From NCBI GenBank assembly GCA_019237355.1, contig JAFAHH010000459.1, forward strand, positions 1-5,368: DNA of 5,368 bases, written 5' to 3'. Under the pieces are notes generated by a model that saw only the letters and a list, made by a program, of their open reading frames with translations, made no database searches and was not told where the DNA came from. Source of the DNA: Acetobacteraceae bacterium. Lineage in GTDB: Bacteria; Pseudomonadota; Alphaproteobacteria; Acetobacterales; Acetobacteraceae. Of the stretch, positions 1 through 5,368 are shown one piece after another; the first letter of the stretch is position 1, and each line of letters opens with the position of its first letter. The translations under genes were made by a program, and so were the position numbers.

Positions 1-1
1 T

Positions 2-577
2 ACAATCACCAGCGGATTGAAGAAACTTGGTTACCGGAATGCGGGCACGCTTGAATTCCTGTGGCAAGACGGAGAGTTTGCATTCATTGAGATGAATACG
101 CGCTTGCAGGTTGAGCATCCCGTAACCGAAATGGTGTGCAATGTCGATTTGGTGCGCGAACAGATCCGGCTCGCAGCTGGCCAAGGATTAGGCTACGAGC
201 AATCCGAAATCAATTTCTATGGTCACGCCATCGAATGCCGGGTCACGGCCGAGGACCCTGAAACCTTTATGCCGACGCCTGGTAAGATCACCGCGTACCA
301 TGCGCCAGGCGGCCCTGGTGTTCGGGTCGATAGTGCCCTTTATACTGGTTATAAGGTTCCACCCTACTACGACAGCATGGTGGCCAAGCTGATCGCGCAT
401 GCTGCAACCCGCCCTGACGCCATCGCCCGGCTACGACGGGCCATCGAAGAGTTCGCCATTGTCGGCATTCAAACCACCTTGCCGCTCCATCGCCGTGTGC
501 TCGAACACCCGGAGTTTCGGGCGGGCCAATATACGATCCACTGGCTTGAGCATTTTGTTGCCGGTGCTAACGCGTGA
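2..577 (+). CDS. accC: Acetyl-CoA carboxylase biotin carboxylase subunit, C-terminal part (5' end outside window)
   Basis: AccC carboxylates biotin on the carrier protein AccB using ATP and bicarbonate, the first half-reaction of acetyl-CoA carboxylase in cytosolic fatty-acid synthesis. The reading frame is open from base 2, so the gene enters from the left; roughly 190 codons of a family usually near 450 are present. Visible signatures are AGTLEFLW, then FIEMNTRLQVEHPVTEM (ATP-grasp active site, with the metal-binding Glu and the Asn/Arg of EMNTR), then GHAIECRVTAEDP, PGKITAYHAPGGPGVRVDS (containing the Arg expected at the bicarbonate/biotin site) and VPPYYDSMVAKLI. The C-terminal domain ends naturally in IHWLEHFVAGANA and TGA. 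No key residue is missing in the visible part. The TTG at base 17 is internal and is not a start. The gene lies 101 bases before aat, an order commonly seen in Alphaproteobacteria, and accB would be expected upstream. Confidence 0.97.
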   Translation, partial: TITSGLKKLGYRNAGTLEFLWQDGEFAFIEMNTRLQVEHPVTEMVCNVDLVREQIRLAAGQGLGYEQSEINFYGHAIECRVTAEDPETFMPTPGKITAYHAPGGPGVRVDSALYTGYKVPPYYDSMVAKLIAHAATRPDAIARLRRAIEEFAIVGIQTTLPLHRRVLEHPEFRAGQYTIHWLEHFVAGANA

Positions 578-678
578 GGCGTTAGAGCGGAGCGCGATGG
601 CTGGGAACGGCAATGTGCTCGCCGACAAGAGCCATAGCGATTCCCGTGGAGTGCAAATTGCCCTAGCATGCGCCCCGC

Positions 679-1398
679 ATGTCCCGTCGCCACGTCGAGA
701 TAACTCCAGACCTTATGTTGCGGGCCTATCGCCATGGGTTATTCCCCATGGCGGAAACGCGCCGGGGCGATCGACTCTATTGGCTGGATCCCGAACGACG
801 GGGCATCTTGTCCCTGCATCGTTTCCACTTGCCGCGCCGGCTCGCCCGAACCGTGCTTTCGGGCCGGTTTACGGTCAGCGTCGACCAGGATTTTGCCGGG
901 ACAATTGCGGGCTGCGCCGCGGCAGCGCCGGGACGTGAAGATACATGGATCAACCCTCAGATCGAGCGGCTCTTCACGCAGCTCAATCGCATGGGCTACG
1001 CCCATTCCATAGAGTCCCGGTATAATGATCAGCTCGTTGGCGGCCTCTATGGGGTTGCTTTGGCGGGCGTGTTCTTCGGCGAGAGCATGTTCAGCTTCGT
1101 CCGGGACGCGTCAAAGGTGGCGCTAGTGCATCTGATTGCTCGATTGCGGCTCGGCGGCTATCAATTACTGGATACGCAGTTTGTAACCGCCCATCTAGCC
1201 CAATTCGGTGCTGAGGAGATATCGCGCGATCGATACCGTGCTCTGCTTGCCGAGGCGCTTACCGCCGACGCCCAATGGCTACCTGATCCAGATCCGGCTC
1301 AATTATCGGCCGAGATCCGTATGATGGCAGAGGCCTCCAGGTACGGTCCCGGGCCTGATCCCACTTCGACCACTCCGGGTGGATACTGCAATCGCTAG
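679..1398 (+). CDS. aat: Leucyl/phenylalanyl-tRNA--protein transferase
   Basis: Aat transfers Leu or Phe from its aminoacyl-tRNA to the N-terminal Arg or Lys of proteins, marking them for ClpS/ClpAP degradation (bacterial N-degron pathway, cytosol). The 239-residue product matches the family length. Near the N-terminus it has ITPDLMLRAYRHGLFPMAE (8-26) and YWLDPERRGIL. The GNAT-like core shows TWINPQI (about 89-95), GGLYGVALAGVFFGESMFS (121-139), ASKVALVHL (144-152) and LLDTQFVT (163-170). The Glu of GESMF and the Asp and Gln of LDTQF correspond to residues reported as catalytic in the E. coli enzyme. An in-frame TAG at 664-666 leaves ATG 679 as the only reasonable start, although its ribosome binding site is weak. 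The last 35 or so residues (DPDPAQLS onward) are a Pro-rich extension. The next gene starts 12 bases after the stop, suggesting one transcript. Confidence 0.97.
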   Translation: MSRRHVEITPDLMLRAYRHGLFPMAETRRGDRLYWLDPERRGILSLHRFHLPRRLARTVLSGRFTVSVDQDFAGTIAGCAAAAPGREDTWINPQIERLFTQLNRMGYAHSIESRYNDQLVGGLYGVALAGVFFGESMFSFVRDASKVALVHLIARLRLGGYQLLDTQFVTAHLAQFGAEEISRDRYRALLAEALTADAQWLPDPDPAQLSAEIRMMAEASRYGPGPDPTSTTPGGYCNR

Positions 1399-1410
1399 GA
1401 AAAGACGTTG

Positions 1411-2040
1411 ATGATTCGAGCAAAAGCATCGTGCGCGTCGCTCCTGATTTGTTTGCTCGCAGCAGCGGCGCCGGCCCAGGAACACCCACCGTACCTACCA
1501 CCTCGGGACGTCGCCATGAATTATCAACGTACGCAAACTGGCAAGTCCGGGTCAAGAGTAGTGCGCGCTTATTATAGCGTGCGCAATCGTAAATTGGGTG
1601 TCGAAATTTTGAACGCGCGGACCTACGTAATAATGCTGCTCGATGAGGGTAAGATTCAGACCGTGACGCCGCAATCTCGAAGCTATCTCAAGATGCCATT
1701 CGGTTTCAATGGTGTCACGAATATGCTGCCGAATCAACAGATGCAATTTGCCAAGCGCGGAATCGATCAAGTCGCTGGCCTCGCACGTACGGTTTGGGAC
1801 ATGCAAGGTACTCAGATAAGGGGGCAAGCCTGCATCACGGGTGATGGGGTGATCCTCTACGGCGCGGGCGAGGAGGATACCCGCGGCGGCGGCGCGATAC
1901 GGGCGCGGATGGTGCAATATGGGCCGCAACCCGATTCTTTGTTCACCCCACCTAAAGGCTACAAAATAATTGAAGGTCGCCAGGCACCCTCCGGCGCGAC
2001 GGGATCAATTCTGGGCGCCGGACCCGATGCGCCCCGGTGA
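1411..2040 (+). CDS. Exported protein of unknown function, paralogue A of a tandem pair
   Basis: I do not recognise a named family. The product is 209 residues. It begins with a signal peptide: basic MIRAK, a hydrophobic stretch to about residue 20, and a likely cleavage at APA/QEHPP, so it should be periplasmic or secreted. The mature part begins YLPPRDVAMNYQ and contains DQVAGLARTVWDM (119-131), ACITGDGVILY (140-150) and TPPKGYKII (179-187). These blocks recur in the same order in the next gene. The alternating pattern suggests a beta-rich fold, and the blocks loosely recall LolA-like/DUF4412 proteins; that is inference. Cys141 is the only cysteine in the mature protein, whereas the neighbour has two. 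A Gly/Ala/Pro-rich tail of about 20 residues follows the last shared block. ATG 1411 is preferred; an in-frame TTG lies at 1408. AGGA at 1397-1400 may serve as the ribosome binding site and overlaps the aat stop. Confidence 0.85.
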   Translation: MIRAKASCASLLICLLAAAAPAQEHPPYLPPRDVAMNYQRTQTGKSGSRVVRAYYSVRNRKLGVEILNARTYVIMLLDEGKIQTVTPQSRSYLKMPFGFNGVTNMLPNQQMQFAKRGIDQVAGLARTVWDMQGTQIRGQACITGDGVILYGAGEEDTRGGGAIRARMVQYGPQPDSLFTPPKGYKIIEGRQAPSGATGSILGAGPDAPR

Positions 2041-2596
2041 ATCAGCCCTGGTGGCAGCCCTAGCCTTTTCGATCTCCACGGCCTTTGCCCAAGAGCGCCC
2101 GCTGCTTCTCCCAACGCGCGATGTCGATATTACCTACGATCTTGGGTCTGTCCCAGGCAGCCCTGGCCGGGTACTCCGGCAACGTGTGCGCTGGCTCGCG
2201 TCGGACCGAAAAATGCGTATCGATCCGCCCAGCCCAGGGCTGTTTGCGATCATCGATTACAACACCGGCCGTATGATCGTGCTCCGGGCGAGCGACCACT
2301 TAGGTCTGGAGAGCCAGTCGGTGGACGACATAATGCCCCGCGCTGGCCGCCCCCTGGCTACTCCAACCTACGTCCGCCGAGGTCAGGATCAACTGGCAGG
2401 TTTGTCGTGCACGGATTGGGAAATGCGCGACGGCGGAGGTACTCCCCTATCTCTTTGCATCACATCGGACGGCGTCTTGCTCCGAGTGCGCTCCGGAACG
2501 CGCGCGCTTGCGACGGCGATCGCCGTTCATTTCGGCTCCCAGGATGTTGCCGCCTTCCAAATACCGCCGGGCTACCGGGTGCAGCCTGGGCCATAA
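2027..2596 (+). CDS. Exported protein of unknown function, paralogue B of a tandem pair
   Basis: The 189-residue product starts with a signal peptide (MRPGESALVAALAFSISTAF, cleavage near AFA/QERP), so it is exported. Its mature start, PLLLPTRDVDITYDLG, parallels paralogue A (PPYLPPRDVAMNYQ). Further shared blocks are DQLAGLSCTDWEM (121-133), LCITSDGVLL (143-152) and FQIPPGYRV (178-186). Cys128 and Cys144 could form a disulphide in the periplasm; paralogue A has Arg in place of the first Cys. ATG 2027 overlaps the upstream stop by 14 bases, which suggests translational coupling. The frame is open further up, with a TTG at 1970, but starting there would bury the signal peptide behind 19 charged and Pro-rich residues, so 2027 is chosen. 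The function is unknown. A lipoprotein-carrier-like or ligand-binding role is possible but not shown by the sequence. The stop TAA lies 78 bases before the insertion sequence. Confidence 0.85.
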   Translation: MRPGESALVAALAFSISTAFAQERPLLLPTRDVDITYDLGSVPGSPGRVLRQRVRWLASDRKMRIDPPSPGLFAIIDYNTGRMIVLRASDHLGLESQSVDDIMPRAGRPLATPTYVRRGQDQLAGLSCTDWEMRDGGGTPLSLCITSDGVLLRVRSGTRALATAIAVHFGSQDVAAFQIPPGYRVQPGP

Positions 2597-2674
2597 CCGA
2601 CGCCGTTTTGGCTCTGCTCGCGAGTGCCTGCTGCCGGACGTCGATTAAAGAATGGAACCAGCTGTTACTCGCTT

Positions 2675-2693
2675 TAGCAGTTTGCTGGAAAAC
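2675..2693 (+). repeat. Left terminal inverted repeat of the insertion sequence
   Basis: TAGCAGTTTGCTGGAAAAC is the reverse complement of 3729-3747 except at two positions. It lies 78 bases after the stop of paralogue B and beyond the 3' end of the transposase remnant. If the leading TA is target sequence, the repeat proper begins at base 2677. Confidence 0.85.
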
Positions 2694-2820
2694 TGAAAAA
2701 GCGCAGCTCCCGGTTTGGTGTGGCTAAACTTATGCGATTGTTTGGGGCTGTTCGCGCCTCCCATGTCGGGACTTTTTCATCGTCTACGGCTGCAGTTCGA
2801 GTCATCTCGACAGCGTCCTC

Positions 2821-3669
2821 CTATGACAGCGCAATCGGCTTCGGAATCCGGATCAGGTTGTAACCGATCAGATTGAGCATGAAATCGCTGGCCACCCGGC
2901 AAATTCCGCGGTGCTTGGTCCTCCGCATCGTTCCATGCTCTTTACCCCAGTCGGGGATGCACTCGAGCATCGCCGCGCGCGCCTGCGACATTCGGTAGCC
3001 CGGGTGCCGCTTGTGCGGCCGTCGAGCACTGCGGCGGCGCTTGCCGGTCTTGGTAACGGCATCGTTGCGGGCTACGTGCGGCGTCACGCCAGCTTCGCGC
3101 AATTTGGCGACATGCTCAGCGCAGTCATAAGCCTTGTCCTCAAACTCTTCTGCGCCCCCTCCGCTGGCCTTTCCACCAAGCTCCGCTTGGCGGAACCTTG
3201 GGCCAGCTCCGCCCAGGCTTCGATCAGCGTGCCATCCACAGAGAAGTGCTCATCCGAAAGAAGCTGCTTGACCTCTGGAAGGTTTAGCAGGTGGTTCATG
3301 TACTTCTGAAAAAACATCGCCGCCTTGCAGCCGCTCCCGGTTCTTGGTGAACGTCGTTGCATCCAAGACCGGGTCATCCGGAGATAAGCCCACGAACCAG
3401 CGAAGCAGCAGGTTATACGAGCTGCTCGATCAGCTGTCGCTCCGAGCGGATGCCATAAAACACCTGGAGCAGCAGCGCACTCAGTAGTTGCTCGGGCGGA
3501 ACTGACGGGCGCCCCCGCTTGCGCAAGGCCGGCCGAAGCTCCAGCTCAGCTGCTTGAGAACCTCCCGGACCAGGTCCCGGATGCGGCGGAGCGGGTGCTG
3601 CTCCGGAACCCGGGCTTCCGGCGAGATATAGGAAGACAGCTTGGCCTGATCGATGAACCTGCCGCGCAT
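2821..3669 (-). pseudogene. IS5/IS1182-type DDE transposase, frameshifted and internally deleted
   Basis: Reading minus from ATG 3669, MRGRFIDQAKLSSYISPEAR and HPLRRIRDLVREVL match the N-terminus of this family. Homology continues in other frames. GRPSVPPEQLLSALLLQVFY-GIRSERQLIEQL follows a shift near 3518-3535. YNLLLRWFVGLSPDD and FTKNRERLQGGDV follow a 2-base loss near 3417-3420. FQKYMNHLL and LLSDEHFSVDGTLIEAWA follow one extra T in a T6 run near 3311-3316. Next, roughly 80 residues are missing compared with the family, including the usual KSFRPKD and STTDPDARL block that carries the second catalytic Asp. The C-terminus resumes as EFEDKAYDCAEHVAKLREAG and VTPHVARND, then ASDFMLNLIGYNLIRIPK and a stop at 2821. 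A small pair of compensating indels near 3010-3030 replaces the usual AIDGRTTRHPGY with ARRPHKRHPGY. The family's VWDATTF reads VLDATTF here. No functional transposase can be made. Confidence 0.92.
3164..3206. repeat. Interrupted palindrome at the transposase deletion site
   Basis: Nested arms CTGGCC (3164-3169) with GGCCAG (3201-3206), TTCC with GGAA (3171-3174 and 3192-3195), and CCAAG with CTTGG (3176-3180 and 3186-3190) surround a 5-base loop. The direct repeat AGCTCCGC occurs at 3179-3186 and 3205-3212. It lies where the transposase loses its middle segment, so it may mark the deletion junction. It is not followed by a T-run and is not a terminator. Confidence 0.6.
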
Positions 3670-3728
3670 TGCTTTACTCCGCTATAGGCGGCAGGTTTGA
3701 ATCATTCCGAATCCGCGCCGGGCAAGAG

Positions 3729-3747
3729 GTCTTTCAGCAAACTGCTA
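3729..3747 (-). repeat. Right terminal inverted repeat of the insertion sequence
   Basis: Read on the minus strand this is TAGCAGTTTGCTGAAAGAC, matching the left end at 17 of 19 bases. It lies 59 bases upstream of the transposase start codon, as expected for the transposase-proximal end. Confidence 0.85.
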
Positions 3748-3862
3748 GATGGAGCATTGCACTGTCGCGGACGTTTGCCATCGAAGAAGCCAGAGCATGT
3801 CAGGCTCGCTGTGGCACTCCTCGTGGGCTGTGGATGGCGTTGAGCAAAGGAAAGGAACAAAA

Positions 3863-4053
3863 ATGACACGTGGGTTAGGGGGGCAGTCGCCCGCTAATGT
3901 GACGCATCACCTGAACGGAATCGATTTCCCGGCGAAAAAGCAGGACCTGATGAAGCATGCGAAAAGAGCCATGCACCACCGCAAGTTATGGAGAGGATTG
4001 AGGCAATGCAGGAAGATACGTATGAAATCATATGGGCGCGCGCGCGTAGTTGA
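3863..4053 (+). pseudogene. DUF2795-like small protein, frameshifted
   Basis: ATG 3863 follows a good ribosome binding site (AAAGGAA, 6-base spacing). The N-terminal 34 residues read MTRGLGGQSPANVTHHLNGI then DFPAKKQDLMKHAK, which closely fits the start of DUF2795 domain proteins (small, about 60-70 residues, function unknown). After the AAAA at 3962-3965 the frame is lost. One base earlier, the frame reads SHAPPQVMERIEAMQEDTYE, the expected second half of the domain. Loss of one A from an A5 run (Lys-Lys) would explain this exactly. The restored frame ends at TGA 4051 just after an alternating GC stretch (4036-4046). The third frame beyond reads YASWGEVTAVGNLTR before TAG 4107, so the true C-terminus may also have been shifted. 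As written the start codon reads through as a longer artificial frame to 4219. The gene is either a pseudogene or a sequencing error. Confidence 0.6.
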
Positions 4054-4281
4054 CGAGGAGGTACGCGAGCTGGGGCGAGGTCACCGCGGTTGGCAATCTC
4101 ACGCGTTAGGTGCATCAGCGGACGCCGGAATTCTGATGGCGCGAGGGGCATGTAGGTCGGTCTCAGAGATGATCCGGGCTCTCGTTATTGAACACGATAT
4201 TTTCAGATGGCGCGTATAACTGCTCGATGACAGCCTTCGGGATGGCATCATGGGAACATTGATGCATACTTGCCATTCGGT

Positions 4282-4374
4282 CTAAGGACGCGGGCGCACT
4301 GCGACCACACCCTCATCAAGTCCTCTAAACCGAACTTTACCCACTTGTTCGACTAAGCACCTGAAATGACTCAT
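4282..4374 (-). CDS. Putative 30-residue small ORF, coupled by TAATG
   Basis: ATG 4374 on the minus strand is preceded by a strong ribosome-binding-like GGAGGGG at 5' spacing of a few bases, and shares one base with the TAA of the upstream open frame (TAATG), an arrangement typical of translational coupling. The product would begin MSHFRCLVEQVGKVRFRGLD, continue EGVVAVRPRP, and end at TAG 4282. There is no known family. It may be the start of a longer gene broken by a frameshift: a different frame downstream reads HDAIPKAVIEQLYAPSENIV before a stop near 4160. Chance occurrence is possible. Confidence 0.25.
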   Translation of the reverse strand: MSHFRCLVEQVGKVRFRGLDEGVVAVRPRP

Positions 4375-4541
4375 TATCCCCTCCCCCAAGTAGTCAGGAG
4401 CGGGAGCTTAAATCCGTTGACAACGATTCCCTTGTCGATTCGAATAGGGCCGAGTCTGCCGCTTTCGCGTGCAACATCTACCTTGACTGAACGTGGCAAC
4501 GGTTGAAGTCTGACAGTGCCTAGGCCGAAGCTGGCGTGTAG
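4374..4541 (-). other. Open minus-strand frame, possible gene remnant
   Basis: This is a 55-codon open frame between an in-frame TGA (4542-4544) and the terminating TAA (4374-4376). Its translation looks protein-like: SFGLGTVRLQPLP, SVKVDVARESGRLGPIRI, then DKGIVVNGFKLPLLTTWGRG, with alternating hydrophobic residues as in beta strands. I do not recognise a family. There is no ATG or GTG start; the only candidate is TTG at 4499 without a ribosome binding site, so it would be the truncated 3' end of a gene. The TAA overlaps the ATG of the next short frame by one base. Confidence 0.3.
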
Positions 4542-4586
4542 TCAGTGATCCCAGGGCAAATGGCCGGGAATTCAATGCCTTGCCTC

Positions 4587-4625
4587 AAAAAAACAAAAAA
4601 CCGGCAAAGGTTCGGTCTAAACCGA
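4587..4625 (-). terminator. Weak terminator-like hairpins with a long T tract, minus strand
   Basis: On the minus strand a short hairpin TCGGT-TTAG-ACCGA is followed by a second weak stem (AACC and GGTT around a 6-base loop) and then T6-G-T7. The T tract is convincing but the stems are only 4-5 bp. The orientation suits ending a transcript from the isochorismatase-family gene about 245 bases upstream on the same strand. The hairpin overlaps the right copy of the direct repeat. Confidence 0.3.
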
Positions 4626-4869
4626 CTTTACTGGGCTTGTTGTGGTCGTCGCTTTGAACGCGTGTCAGCAAAACCGATCCGGTGCTGCTCGAGTGGGCGC
4701 GAGAGCATCCGAAATCTCGCCGGAGTCAGCTGGATCATCCCGAAACTTACGCGGTGACGCCCGTGTAGTGGGCTCAGTATCCGGCGCGGCATCTAAAGCC
4801 TCCAACAAAGCCCTTGAGCGTGATGGCCTTCCATCTGAAGACATCATGCGCAAGGCACTGGCCGACACG

Positions 4870-5368
4870 CTATTTGATCAGCGGGAGCACCTCCCGGAAC
4901 TCCGGCCGGTTCGCGGTGCCGAGCCATTCGAAAATCACCATTTCAGCCGTAACTATATCGGCGCCGGCCTGGGTAAGGCGCGCAACAGCCGCTTCTTTGC
5001 TCTCTGGCCGGCGCGACCCGGCCGCATCACGGGCCACGGCGACCCGGTAGCCTGCTTCGAGCAGCCCAAAGGCGGTCTGCAACACGCATACATGCGCCTC
5101 GCATCCGGTGAGTACGATGGTTGCCCGATCCGGCGGAAGTGCCGATCGTACATTAGCCGCCCGGCAAGCATCGAATTCGGCTTTGGGGATGACCGCAAGC
5201 GGCAGATCCCGTAATGGAGCGACGGTTGGGCCAAGCCGATGCGGTAGTTGCTCGGTTGCCAGTACCGGAACTCCGAGCAGACGCGCGGCCTGGGCTAGGC
5301 GCTGCGCTTGCGCAACCACAGCTTGGCCCCCGTCGATTGCCGGGACGAGCCGTTCCTGAAAATCGATG
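4870..5368 (-). CDS. Isochorismatase-family cysteine hydrolase (N-terminus outside window)
   Basis: This family uses an Asp-Lys-Cys triad to hydrolyse isochorismate, nicotinamide-like amides or related small molecules in the cytosol; the substrate here cannot be told. The minus frame runs off the right edge, leaving about 166 residues of a protein usually near 180. It begins IDFQERLVPAI at the edge, whose Asp (codon 5362-5364) is the first triad member. It continues AARLLGVPVLATEQLPHRLG, then VIPKAEFDA (Lys codon 5182-5184), then TGCEAHVCVLQTAFGLLEAG (second Cys, codon 5086-5088, as nucleophile), then VARDAAGSR, AGADIVTAEMVIFEWLG and stop TAG at 4870. GCEAHVCVLQ and the VTAEMVIFEWLG ending resemble the YcaC-like/hydrolase subgroup more than siderophore EntB types. 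All three catalytic residues are present and no frame breaks are seen, so it is probably functional. GTG 5319 is internal and is not the start. Confidence 0.93.
   Translation of the reverse strand, partial: IDFQERLVPAIDGGQAVVAQAQRLAQAARLLGVPVLATEQLPHRLGPTVAPLRDLPLAVIPKAEFDACRAANVRSALPPDRATIVLTGCEAHVCVLQTAFGLLEAGYRVAVARDAAGSRRPESKEAAVARLTQAGADIVTAEMVIFEWLGTANRPEFREVLPLIK

Larger units (their letters stand above)
2675..3747 (-). mobile_element. Decayed insertion sequence of the IS5/IS1182 type, non-autonomous
   Basis: The element is bounded by inverted repeats at 2675-2693 and 3729-3747, reading TAGCAGTTTGCTG inward from both ends and matching at 17 of 19 positions. Each end begins with TA, which fits either a terminal TA or a 2-bp TA target duplication. 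Inside is a single minus-strand transposase, disrupted by frameshifts and an internal deletion. Its length is 1073 bp; I would expect an intact member to be several hundred bases longer (family knowledge, not measured here). The element separates the intact accC-aat gene run from the degraded region to its right. The IS assignment is certain; the exact subgroup is less so. Confidence 0.9.
4324..4641 (+). repeat. Imperfect direct repeat pair (4324-4349 and 4616-4641)
   Basis: TCTAAACCGA is followed by CTTTAC and then, after 3-4 unrelated bases, CTTGTT in both copies; the left copy has one extra A between the first two blocks. A third, shorter match, TTCGGTCTAA, occurs at 4276-4285 and again at 4611-4620. 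The order and spacing are conserved over about 26 bases, so coincidence is less likely than for any one block, but flanking bases do not match. Confidence 0.4.
4054..4869. other. Region without an intact recognisable gene
   Basis: I find no complete gene here. The segment holds the possible tail of the DUF2795-like gene (to about 4109), two short minus-strand frames with a TAATG junction (4282-4541), an imperfect direct repeat (4324-4349 and 4616-4641), and a weak minus-strand terminator-like site near 4587-4625. From 4642 to 4869 there are open frames on both strands, but neither translation resembles a family I know. Base composition is mixed, with A/T-rich patches. Together with the adjacent IS remnant this looks like decayed sequence. 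Confidence 0.6.

Noticed and set aside
2597..2674. Search for a terminator after the exported gene pair
   Set aside because: No stable hairpin with a T-run was found before the IS end.
2911..3309. Plus-strand open frame of 132 codons inside the insertion sequence
   Set aside because: It is antisense to the well-matched transposase remnant and has no recognisable features of its own.
3749..4219. Plus-strand open frame starting right at the IS end
   Set aside because: The real start is ATG 3863 with its ribosome binding site. The upstream part begins within two bases of the IS end, and the part after 3967 is out of frame with the DUF2795-like homology.
4160..4265. Minus-strand peptide HDAIPKAVIEQLYAPSENIV, reminiscent of the end of alpha/beta hydrolases
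   Set aside because: The resemblance is short and vague, there is no nucleophile motif nearby, and the frame has no start. It cannot be supported as a hydrolase remnant.
4417..4445. Promoter-like TTGACA, 17-base gap, TCGAAT on the plus strand
   Set aside because: The -35 box is perfect but the -10 matches only 4 of 6, it overlaps the minus-strand frame, and no plus-strand gene follows within reach.
4665..4868. Minus-strand open frame of 67 codons just after the isochorismatase-family stop
   Set aside because: The start would be GTG without a ribosome binding site. The product is low-complexity (Ser/Asp/Pro/Arg-rich) and matches nothing I know, so it is too weak to list as a gene.
4642..5214. 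Long plus-strand open frame of 190 codons
   Set aside because: Its 3' half lies opposite the clearly supported isochorismatase-family gene, and the translation shows no family features. It is best explained as the antisense shadow of that gene plus a chance extension.
1..5368. CRISPR array, tRNA or rRNA gene, attachment site, or defence or toxin-antitoxin cassette
   Set aside because: No regularly spaced repeats, cloverleaf pattern, rRNA-like sequence, integrase or paired small toxin/antitoxin genes were seen on reading both strands.

Overview
The window looks like an alphaproteobacterial chromosome segment, possibly Rhodospirillales/Acetobacteraceae. This placement is inferred from the accC-aat linkage, the moderately high GC content and the style of the secreted proteins; nothing in the window names a species.

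Bases 1-2596 are an intact plus-strand gene run. It holds the 3' end of biotin carboxylase (accC), then leucyl/phenylalanyl-tRNA-protein transferase (aat), then two overlapping genes for small exported proteins of unknown function. The two exported proteins are recognisably paralogous to each other. The close packing of aat and the two exported-protein genes (12 bases, then a 14-base overlap) suggests co-transcription. AccC (fatty-acid precursor supply) and Aat (N-degron tagging) are linked by position, not by pathway.

Bases 2675-3747 are one decayed insertion sequence of the IS5/IS1182 kind. It is bounded by 19-bp inverted repeats (17/19 match) with a TA on each side. Its minus-strand transposase has at least three frame disruptions and a large internal deletion that removes the middle of the catalytic domain. 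It should not move by itself.

Bases 3748-4869 are mostly decayed or unassigned. They contain a DUF2795-like small gene with a good ribosome binding site but a broken frame. They also hold two short minus-strand reading frames joined by a TAATG stop/start overlap, an imperfect direct repeat, and a weak minus-strand terminator-like site.

Bases 4870-5368 carry most of a minus-strand isochorismatase-family hydrolase, cut by the right edge just after its first catalytic residue comes into view.

I do not see a convincing new multi-gene system. The least explained items are the exported paralogue pair and the coupled minus-strand fragments.
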